Source of the DNA: Salinicola avicenniae
Lineage (GTDB): Bacteria > Pseudomonadota > Gammaproteobacteria > Pseudomonadales > Halomonadaceae
NCBI RefSeq assembly: GCF_023736115.1
Contig: NZ_JAKQZC010000002.1
Coordinates: forward strand, 589,559-653,558
Reading direction: 5' to 3'
DNA: 64,000 nt
A program made the translations under genes and the position numbers. Every line of letters begins with the position of its first letter. Positions within the stretch are counted from its first letter, which is position 1. Positions 56,155 through 64,000 of this stretch are shown here, piece by piece. Under the pieces are notes generated by a model. The model saw nothing but the letters and a program-made list of their open reading frames with translations. It was not told where the DNA came from and did no database searches.

Positions 56155-56787
56155 TCAAGACGACCACTGCCAGCCACCGTGAGCGAATAACGCCGGCAGG
56201 TATCGCGCCAGTTCGCTGAAACCGTGATCCCCGCCGGGATGGATCAGCGTTCGGCAACCGGCATAGGTACGCAGAGCGTCGCGGCAGTCGAGCGTCTCGT
56301 CGGCACTACCCAACAGCAGCAGATACCGCTCGGGGTGCAGTATCCGGCACCACTGCATCGCCGTCAGTTCGGCGTGATGCGCCGACTCGATCATGAACGA
56401 CTCGCCGGTGTAGTCATTGACCAGGGTCTGTCCCAGGTAATCGGCCACGAAGCGTGCCGGCTTGACCGCCGGATTGATCAGCACCGCCGGCAGCGCATGC
56501 TCTTCGGCCAGACAGGTCGCGAGAAAACCGCCCATCGAACTGCCGACCAGCAGCGTGTTGTCACCCAGCTCGCTCAGCGCCTCCGAGGCCTGCGCCAGCG
56601 CTTGCTTCGGGCGATGCGAAAGATGTGGCGTCAGGCAGCGCAGCGGTTGCCCGCGCGCTGCGGCCAGTGTCGCGCAGGCCTCGCGGATCAATTGCGCCTT
56701 GGGGGAAGCGCTGCCGCTGTTGAAACCATGCAGGTAGAGCAGCCCCTCGACAGGCTCGCGGGGCGGCTCATGGGCGTCGATCGCCAT
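56155..56787 (-). CDS. yqiA: YqiA-family esterase
   Basis: A small alpha/beta-hydrolase of 210 residues, related to E. coli YqiA, which has esterase activity on short acyl esters. It shows LLYLHGFNSGSASPKA near the N-terminus, the nucleophile elbow GSSMGGFLA and the catalytic His in GGDHGF. The ATG at 56787 is taken as start, 19 bases after the pgi stop; a GTG at 56826 would overlap pgi and is less likely. It precedes parE, the same neighbour as in E. coli. Confidence 0.9.
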   Translation of the reverse strand: MAIDAHEPPREPVEGLLYLHGFNSGSASPKAQLIREACATLAAARGQPLRCLTPHLSHRPKQALAQASEALSELGDNTLLVGSSMGGFLATCLAEEHALPAVLINPAVKPARFVADYLGQTLVNDYTGESFMIESAHHAELTAMQWCRILHPERYLLLLGSADETLDCRDALRTYAGCRTLIHPGGDHGFSELARYLPALFAHGGWQWSS

Positions 56788-56806
56788 ATCGAAAATCCGG
56801 CGGCGC

Positions 56807-58459
<1,653 letters not shown>

Positions 58460-58613
58460 TCTCTACTCTCCTTGTCTCGCGAAGCGAGGGCCGGGCCGCC
58501 GCGAACGAGCGCCCGCCGCGTGCAGCGGCTGCGCGCAAAACGTACACTAGGCCATCGGCGAGCCATCGGTGCCGCTCGCTCCACGCATTCCCAAAGTGAA
58601 CGGTCTACCGGCA

Positions 58614-59375
58614 ATGATTGACGCATCTTACCGTGACGCCATCTTTTCGACACCCCTCGATCGTGTGGCCAGCTTCTCCTTCGACGAACAGGTGGTGGCC
58701 TGTTTCCCGGATATGGTGCGTCGCTCGATTCCCGGCTACGGCCAGATCCTGGGCATGCTGGGCCTGCTTGCGGAGCGCCATCTGCGCCACGGGGCCCACG
58801 TCTACGACCTGGGCTGCTCGCTCGGCGCTGTCGGCCTGGCACTGGCCGGGCGCCTGCCGCCCGAGGCGTTTGCGCTAACCGGCGTGGATCTCTCGCCAGC
58901 CATGCTGGCGCGCGCGCGGGAAACCGCTGCCAGCGAAAGTCCAGAACACCACCTGCAATTTCTCGAGGGGGACATCCGGCAGATCGAGTATCGCACCAGC
59001 GGCATGATCGTGCTCAACTTCACCCTGCAGTTTCTGCCGCCGACCGAACGCGACGCGGTCATCGCCGAGCTCTACAAGGCGCTGGAGCCGGGCGGCATTC
59101 TGGTGCTTTCCGAAAAGATCGTCGCTCCCGACGAACAGGAAAACGCCTGGCTGGTGGAGCGCTATCACGACTTCAAGCGCGCCAACGGCTACAGCGACAT
59201 GGAGATCAGCCAGAAGCGCAACGCACTCGAGAACGTACTGGTGCCGGATACGCTGGATGCCCATCGGGCTCGGCTGGAGACGGCGGGATTCACCCGCATC
59301 ACGACCTGGTTCCAGTATCTCAATTTCGCCTCGATGGTCGCGTTCAAGGACAAGGCAAGCGCAACTCATGACTGA
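58614..59375 (+). CDS. cmoA: Carboxy-S-adenosyl-L-methionine synthase CmoA
   Basis: Makes carboxy-SAM from SAM and prephenate for wobble uridine modification. The 253-residue protein shows FDEQVVACFPDMVRRSIPGY, the SAM motif VYDLGCSLGAVGLALA, VLNFTLQFLPPTERD and HDFKRANGYSDMEISQKRN, all close to E. coli CmoA. The ATG at 58614 is chosen by homology; an upstream GTG (58569) is in frame but gives extra non-conserved residues. Its stop overlaps the cmoB start by eight bases. Confidence 0.96.
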   Translation: MIDASYRDAIFSTPLDRVASFSFDEQVVACFPDMVRRSIPGYGQILGMLGLLAERHLRHGAHVYDLGCSLGAVGLALAGRLPPEAFALTGVDLSPAMLARARETAASESPEHHLQFLEGDIRQIEYRTSGMIVLNFTLQFLPPTERDAVIAELYKALEPGGILVLSEKIVAPDEQENAWLVERYHDFKRANGYSDMEISQKRNALENVLVPDTLDAHRARLETAGFTRITTWFQYLNFASMVAFKDKASATHD

Positions 59376-60381
59376 ACGTGTTGCCGATCCACTGAAAGAC
59401 GCCGAGCACCGCCTCTATCTGGCCTTTCTCGAGCAGGGCCTGACCCGCTGGCTTGCCGCGCTGCCCGAACAGCTTGCCCGAGGTCTTGATCGCCAGCGCC
59501 ATGGCGACCTGCCGGCGTGGGAGAAAGCCGTCGGCAAACTGCCGGCGCTACCGCCGGAGCGCCAGGTTACCCTGGACGCCGATCATGTCTCGGTCGACCT
59601 CGCGTTCGATGACGCCGATCGCCGCCGCTGCGAGAATCTGCTGCGGATCCTGATGCCGTGGCGCAAGGGACCCTACCGTCTCGGCGATCTCACCATCGAC
59701 ACCGAATGGCACTCCGACTGGAAGTGGCAACGTGTTGCACCTCATCTGTCACCGCTGGCAGGGCGCCGAGTACTCGATGTCGGCGGTGGCAACGGCTACC
59801 ACGCCTGGCGCATGGCAGGCGCCGGCGCCGCCTTCGTGCTGGTGATCGATCCGTCGCCGCGCTTCTACTGCCAGTTCCAGGCCGTGCGCCATTTCGTCGG
59901 CGCTGCCGATGACTATCGCACGCACTTTCTGCCGGTCGGCATCGAAGACGTTCCCGCCCGCCTCGCCGCGTTCGATACCGTCTTCTCGATGGGCGTGCTC
60001 TATCATCGTGCCTCGCCGCTGGAGCATCTGCTGCAGCTGAAGGACACCCTGAGACCGGGCGGTGAGCTGGTTCTGGAAACCCTGGTGGTGGAAGGCGACG
60101 CGCAGACGGTGTTCATGCCGGGCGAGCGATACGCCAGCATGCCCAATGTCTACTTCCTGCCCTCATCGAAAGCGCTCGCCCACTGGCTCGAGCGCTGCGG
60201 CTTCGAGGCGATCCGCTGCGTCGACGAAACCGTCACCTCGCTGGACGAGCAGCGCGCCACCGACTGGATGACCTTCCATTCGCTGGCCGACTTCCTCGAC
60301 CCCGAGGATCGATCGAAGACAGTGGAGGGCCACCCTGCGCCGCGCCGCGCCACGCTGATCGCGCGCAAGCCCGCGCGCTGA
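59368..60381 (+). CDS. cmoB: tRNA U34 carboxymethyltransferase CmoB
   Basis: Uses carboxy-SAM from CmoA to make 5-carboxymethoxyuridine at position 34 of tRNAs. The 337-residue protein has a helical N-terminal domain (about residues 1-85), KGPYRLGDLTIDTEWHSDWKW, then the methyltransferase fold with VLDVGGGNGYHAWRM and VFSMGVLYHRASPLEHL. The ATG at 59368 lies inside the end of cmoA, giving translational coupling. It is convergent with the serine acetyltransferase gene, 28 bases apart. Confidence 0.96.
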   Translation: MTERVADPLKDAEHRLYLAFLEQGLTRWLAALPEQLARGLDRQRHGDLPAWEKAVGKLPALPPERQVTLDADHVSVDLAFDDADRRRCENLLRILMPWRKGPYRLGDLTIDTEWHSDWKWQRVAPHLSPLAGRRVLDVGGGNGYHAWRMAGAGAAFVLVIDPSPRFYCQFQAVRHFVGAADDYRTHFLPVGIEDVPARLAAFDTVFSMGVLYHRASPLEHLLQLKDTLRPGGELVLETLVVEGDAQTVFMPGERYASMPNVYFLPSSKALAHWLERCGFEAIRCVDETVTSLDEQRATDWMTFHSLADFLDPEDRSKTVEGHPAPRRATLIARKPAR

Positions 60382-60409
60382 GCAGAGTGGCACCGCCGCA
60401 CCCGTCGGG

Positions 60410-61333
60410 TTAGGGGCAAGGGCCGGACTGGATGTTGGCCTGCGTGATATTGCTCTCGGCCGGCACGCTGCAGGTGAGCCAGACGTTACCGCCGATCACT
60501 GAACCCTGCCCGACGGTAATGCGTCCGAGAATGGTCGCACCGGCATAGATGACCACGTCGTCCTCGACGATCGGGTGACGCGGCAGCCCTTTTTCCAGAT
60601 GTCCCTTCTCGTCCGCGGGGAAGCGCTTGGCCCCCAAGGTCACCGCCTGATAGAGGCGCACACGGTTGCCGATGATCGCGGTTTCGCCAATCACCACGCC
60701 GGTGCCGTGATCGATGAAGAAGCCGTCACCGATGCGCGCACCAGGGTGAATGTCGATCCCCGTATCGGAATGGGCCAGCTCGGAAATGATACGCGCGACA
60801 AGCCCGGCACCGGCGCGATAGAAGTAGTGAGCGATGCGGTGATAGATCACGGCATGCACCCCGGGATAGCAGAGCAGCACTTCGTCGACGCTGCGCGCCG
60901 CCGGATCGCCGTAATAGGCGGCCATCACGTCGCCATCCAGCGTACGCCGCAGCGCGGGAATGTTATCGGCAAAGGCCTGGATGATCTGCGTGGCGGTCGC
61001 TTCGTGATCGGCGGGCCCTTCAGCGCTCGCCTGATCACTCAGCCTCGCCATGTAGCGCAGCTCAAGCAGGACTTCTTCATGCAGCGCATTGAGGGCGCGG
61101 TCGAGGGTGTGGCCGACATAAAAATCCTCGCTCTCCTTGCGCAGATCCGAGGGCCCCAGGCGCATAGGAAAGATCGCTCCGCTCAGTTGATCCAGCGTAT
61201 CCCGGATGCGATGCCGCGAAGGCAGCTCACGGCACCCCTTCTCCTTTTCCCGCCCGTTCTGGGCGCGCCACGTCTCGCGCATCCCGCGAAGCTGGGTGAC
61301 GATGCCATCTAGCTGCCAGTTAACCTGTTGCAT
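60410..61333 (-). CDS. cysE: Serine O-acetyltransferase, EpsC type
   Basis: Acetylates serine for cysteine synthesis. The 307-residue protein has a long helical N-terminal part (about residues 1-175) and the left-handed beta-helix of hexapeptide repeats. Catalytic-site motifs are HSDTGIDIHPGARIGDGFFIDHGTGVVIGET and ATILGRITVGQGSVIGGNVWLT; the family is the longer EpsC group rather than E. coli CysE. The short tail after the helix may bind cysteine synthase, but lacks a clear C-terminal Ile. It follows the porin gene by 198 bases and lies near cysN, another sulfur-assimilation gene. Confidence 0.93.
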   Translation of the reverse strand: MQQVNWQLDGIVTQLRGMRETWRAQNGREKEKGCRELPSRHRIRDTLDQLSGAIFPMRLGPSDLRKESEDFYVGHTLDRALNALHEEVLLELRYMARLSDQASAEGPADHEATATQIIQAFADNIPALRRTLDGDVMAAYYGDPAARSVDEVLLCYPGVHAVIYHRIAHYFYRAGAGLVARIISELAHSDTGIDIHPGARIGDGFFIDHGTGVVIGETAIIGNRVRLYQAVTLGAKRFPADEKGHLEKGLPRHPIVEDDVVIYAGATILGRITVGQGSVIGGNVWLTCSVPAESNITQANIQSGPCP

Positions 61334-61497
61334 GAGCCTGTCCTTTCGAGCGCCATCGCCGGGACGACGAGAGCGACATCATACGCCGCGGCACGAGCGC
61401 GGCCAAAACCGGAATCGGCTCCGGATGCAAAGGCATCACGGAGCCGACGTTATCGTTTCAGCGTAGTCAGGAAACGGTCACGACAACAGACCCAACC

Positions 61498-61516
61498 GCC
61501 GTTCGCAGCGAACGGC
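61498..61516 (-). terminator. Possible terminator after the porin gene
   Basis: GCCGTTCG (61498-61505) and CGAACGGC (61509-61516) form a perfect 8-bp stem with a 3-base loop, 16 bases past the porin stop. The following minus-strand bases are only moderately T-rich, so termination would be partial. Confidence 0.45.
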
Positions 61517-61531
61517 TCGGCGGTCGTCTCG

Positions 61532-62680
61532 TCAGAAGTCGTAGCGCGCCCTGGCCAGGAAACCATCCGCCTCGTCATCCGAGGTATTGGCAAAGATCCT
61601 TTCCAGATCAAGGCGGAAACCGTGGGCAAAATTGGTCGTCAGGCCCACCACCTGATGGTTGCGCTGCTCGTCGGCATTGCCCTCGAGTTTCACGCGATCG
61701 CCGGCGACATAGGGCTGAACGTTGCGCACCAGCACCCCCTCGACCGGCAGCGTGTACTTGACCAGATACTCGACACCATAGGCGTCGCTGGCGAAGTAGT
61801 CGTCGACGCTATCGTCATCGGCAGGCACGAAATCCGTGTAGTAGCCACCGCCAAGTGACAGATACCAGGCACCCGGCGCCCAGGTGATCGCCGTTCCCGT
61901 GGTCTGCTGACGATAGGACTCGTGATCGCCCTGCCCCTTGATCTCGGCGTCCGTGTTGGCATAGGCCGCAGTCAGCGTCAGATCCGGCGTCAGCGAGTAG
62001 GCGACGCCCAGCGAACCACCACTCTTGCGACGGTAATCCAGATCGTTGTCGAGATGCAGGTCGTCGTCGGGGAAGACCCAGCCTGCGAAAAACTCAGCAT
62101 CACCGTAGGTGTAGATGTACTTGGCACTCTTGCGCGTCCGGTAGGAGCCATCGTAGTTACCGTCGATGCCCACGCCGGAAGCCTGCGCTTTCAGGTCGTA
62201 GTCCCACTGGTCGGTCTGCACGCCCACCGTGTCGTAGTAGACGCTGTTCTGCTTACCGAACGTCAGCCGGCCATAACGTTGGCTGTCGAAACCGGCATAG
62301 ACCTGACGCCGGTCGGTCGTCTTGTGACCATCCTGATAGTGTCCGTCCATACCGAGGACATGAGCCGTATCAACGCCCAGCTCGGCGTAGCTCAGGAGCT
62401 TGAGGTCTTCGTCGACCCGATAGTTGACGTGCAGACGAAAGCGCGTGCCGCCGTCATAGCCGCGATGCTGATAGCTGTGGTCATCGGCGCCGCCGACCCG
62501 GTTCAGGTACTGGGCGCGAATGCTGCCACCGAACTGCACTTCGAACTGATCCCAGGCCGAGCTGCTGCCCGTGTCGGGTGTGACCAAATTGATCTCGGCG
62601 CTGGCGGTGGCAGCGTAGCTGCCCAGCACTCCCAGACCGATGACAGAGAGAACACGAGGTAACCGTGGCGAAACTTTCAT
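61532..62680 (-). CDS. Outer-membrane porin, Gram-negative OmpC/OmpF-like
   Basis: A general diffusion porin of 382 residues. It has a signal peptide (about residues 1-27, ending TASA). The N-terminal barrel strands include WDQFEVQFGGSIRAQYLN, a constriction-loop region after GRLTFGKQNSVYYDTVG, and the C-terminal strand ending FLARARYDF with the terminal Phe needed for outer-membrane assembly. The mature protein is strongly acidic, as expected for a halophile. The ATG at 62680 gives the signal peptide and has AGGA about eight bases upstream; the longer open frame is not supported. Ion or solute specificity is unknown. Confidence 0.9.
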   Translation of the reverse strand: MKVSPRLPRVLSVIGLGVLGSYAATASAEINLVTPDTGSSSAWDQFEVQFGGSIRAQYLNRVGGADDHSYQHRGYDGGTRFRLHVNYRVDEDLKLLSYAELGVDTAHVLGMDGHYQDGHKTTDRRQVYAGFDSQRYGRLTFGKQNSVYYDTVGVQTDQWDYDLKAQASGVGIDGNYDGSYRTRKSAKYIYTYGDAEFFAGWVFPDDDLHLDNDLDYRRKSGGSLGVAYSLTPDLTLTAAYANTDAEIKGQGDHESYRQQTTGTAITWAPGAWYLSLGGGYYTDFVPADDDSVDDYFASDAYGVEYLVKYTLPVEGVLVRNVQPYVAGDRVKLEGNADEQRNHQVVGLTTNFAHGFRLDLERIFANTSDDEADGFLARARYDF

Positions 62681-63047
62681 TTTTCTGTTCCTGCAAACAA
62701 CATCCATGCGGACAAAGCCAATGAACCTGCCGATCCGGGCTGCACAAAATAAGCCCGTGATCGGCGATGACATTTTCAGCCCGCCGAACTGCACCGGTTC
62801 CCGAGTTTGTCATGTGCCCCGGGGTGCTCCCTGCATCACCACGCCCACGACCTGCGGCGACCGCGATCGTCTGGCGATTCCGGCTTCCCTGGCAGCCGTC
62901 AAGGCGCAGCGACTATAGCAATGGGAGACACTATTGTTAACAGGTTAATTAATCTGACGTTAATAAAAAGCCGCACCCGATACTCGGGTGCGGCAATCAG
63001 GTACGGCAATCGGAAAAGCGCGCCGGGTGGCACGCCCCTCGTCGCGC
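62681..63047. other. Intergenic region upstream of the porin gene
   Basis: These 367 bases hold the cysN terminator (62963-62994), an AT-rich pocket with GTTAAC and TTAATTAA palindromes (about 62935-62955), and presumably the porin promoter. No ORF with a ribosome-binding site or RNA gene was recognised. Confidence 0.5.
62963..62994 (-). terminator. Rho-independent terminator after cysN
   Basis: On the minus strand, an 11-bp perfect stem GCCGCACCCGA/TCGGGTGCGGC (62970-62980 with 62984-62994) and a 3-base loop are followed by TTTTTATT. It lies about 50 bases past the cysN stop. Confidence 0.85.
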
Positions 63048-64000
63048 TTAGCCTTTCAACAGCGTTCGCACATCCTTGGCTTCCCAGTGCGGAAAATGTT
63101 TTCGAATCAAGGCATTGAATTCGATTTCGAAGGCCTGCCAATCGACTTCGCCATCGGTCACACTCCCGTCGGCCGCGCCGCGAATCAGACCCGCCCCCAC
63201 GGTCACGTTGGTCAGGCGGTCAATCACGATAAAGGCACCGGTACCCGGGCTCTTGCGGTAGTCATCCAGCGGTACGCTCGCGGTCAGTTCCACCCGGCAG
63301 CGACCGATGGCATTGAGGGGCAGTGTCCCCGAGTCCTGATCCTCAACCGGCAGGTGCTCGAGCGTGTTGACGTCGATCTGATAGTCGACGCTAATACGCC
63401 CGGAAACTTCACGCGTCGCCAGCTTGAAGTCGTAGAGCCGCCCTGGCTCCAGGGCGGTGTCGTGCATCCAGACGATATCCGCCTCCAACGCGCTCGACTG
63501 AGCGACTTCGGCGTCCGCTGCGACCAGCCAGTCGCCGCGAGAGATATCGATCTCGTCCGTCAGCGTCACGGTGATCGCCTGCCCGGGGTAGGCCTCCTCG
63601 AGATCGCCGTCGTAGGTCACGATTCGCTCGACGGTCGACTGCTTGCCCGACGGCAACGCCTTGACCGTTTGCCCCGGCCGCAGGATGCCCGCTTCCAGCG
63701 TGCCGCAGTAGCCACGGAAGTCGAGGTTCGGGCGGTTGACGTTCTGCACCGGCAGGCGCAGGTCTGAGAGGTTCGAATCGTGGGCCACCTCGACCGTTTC
63801 CAGCAGTTCAAGCAACGCGGGACCTGGTTGGCCATCAACGACGTACCACGACAAATGCTCGCTGCGGTTGACGACGTTATCGCCCTCCAGCGCCGACATC
63901 GGCACGAAGCGGATGTCCTTCGCGTCGAGCTTCTCGGCGAATTCACGGTACTCGGCGACGATCTCGTTGAACCGAGCCTCGGAATAATCGACCAGATCCA
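63048..64000 (-). CDS. cysN: Sulfate adenylyltransferase subunit 1 CysN (5' end outside the window)
   Basis: The GTPase subunit of ATP sulfurylase, which drives APS formation in sulfate assimilation. The frame is open to the right edge, beginning in the G4 region ([13 protein letters not shown]) and continuing with [15 protein letters not shown]. The EF-Tu-like domains II and III include [19 protein letters not shown] and [18 protein letters not shown]. It ends with [23 protein letters not shown] and no fused APS kinase, so this is CysN and not CysNC. About 317 residues are visible of an expected 470-480. Confidence 0.96.
   Translation of the reverse strand, partial: DLVDYSEARFNEIVAEYREFAEKLDAKDIRFVPMSALEGDNVVNRSEHLSWYVVDGQPGPALLELLETVEVAHDSNLSDLRLPVQNVNRPNLDFRGYCGTLEAGILRPGQTVKALPSGKQSTVERIVTYDGDLEEAYPGQAITVTLTDEIDISRGDWLVAADAEVAQSSALEADIVWMHDTALEPGRLYDFKLATREVSGRISVDYQIDVNTLEHLPVEDQDSGTLPLNAIGRCRVELTASVPLDDYRKSPGTGAFIVIDRLTNVTVGAGLIRGAADGSVTDGEVDWQAFEIEFNALIRKHFPHWEAKDVRTLLKG

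Noticed and set aside
63048..64000. CysNC fusion with APS kinase
   Set aside because: The protein ends shortly after domain III; no kinase P-loop or further domain follows before the stop and terminator.

Overview
The window is about 64 kb of dense, GC-rich (roughly 64%) gammaproteobacterial chromosome. Gene content and order suggest a member of the Halomonadaceae (Halomonas/Salinicola type): hisZ beside purA, the nnr-tsaE-amiB-mutL-miaA-hfq-hflX-hflK-hflC series, divergent efp/epmB, and parE-parC next to serB. The genus is inferred from layout and protein character; no rRNA, tRNA, CRISPR array, prophage or insertion sequence was seen. Genes run off both ends: purA at the left and cysN at the right.

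1-16.4 kb is a housekeeping block. On the minus strand, nnr, tsaE, amiB, mutL, miaA, hfq, hflX, hflK and hflC follow one another, with a good terminator after hflC, and then hisZ-purA. queG is divergent from nnr, and orn is divergent from rsgA. 16.5-20.5 kb holds an AzgA-type purine permease with its terminator, an RhdA-type rhodanese, psd and arfB.

20.5-30 kb is a catabolic module. A LysR regulator is divergent from an operon with a peptide-type binding protein, two permeases, a fused two-ATPase protein, an M81 (MlrC-like) metallohydrolase and an M20 amidohydrolase: uptake followed by hydrolysis of an amide or peptide-like compound. 30-38.6 kb combines the EF-P modification genes (epmA; efp divergent from epmB) with a second accessory module. 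That module is a GntR regulator divergent from a polyol-type MFS transporter, a GMC oxidoreductase, an M24-fold protein that has lost its metal ligands, and an SDR. Most of these genes overlap, and epmA is the last gene of the chain.

38.6-42.5 kb holds a QseBC/PmrAB-like two-component system, a soluble DPM/ArnC-like glycosyltransferase and a DUF3465 protein. 42.6-48.3 kb is an iron-linked block: an AraC/PchR-like regulator divergent from a TonB-dependent siderophore receptor, with a Fur-box-like sequence between them. The receptor is followed on the same strand by a periplasmic esterase, a protealysin-like M4 protease and its emfourin-type inhibitor, possibly as one transcript. This arrangement is the most interesting hypothesis in the window.

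48.3-64 kb holds a PilZ plus degenerate HD-GYP protein, serB, parC, fourteen perfect copies of a 7-bp tandem repeat, parE, yqiA, pgi, cmoA-cmoB, an EpsC-type serine acetyltransferase, an outer-membrane porin and the C-terminal part of cysN with a strong terminator.
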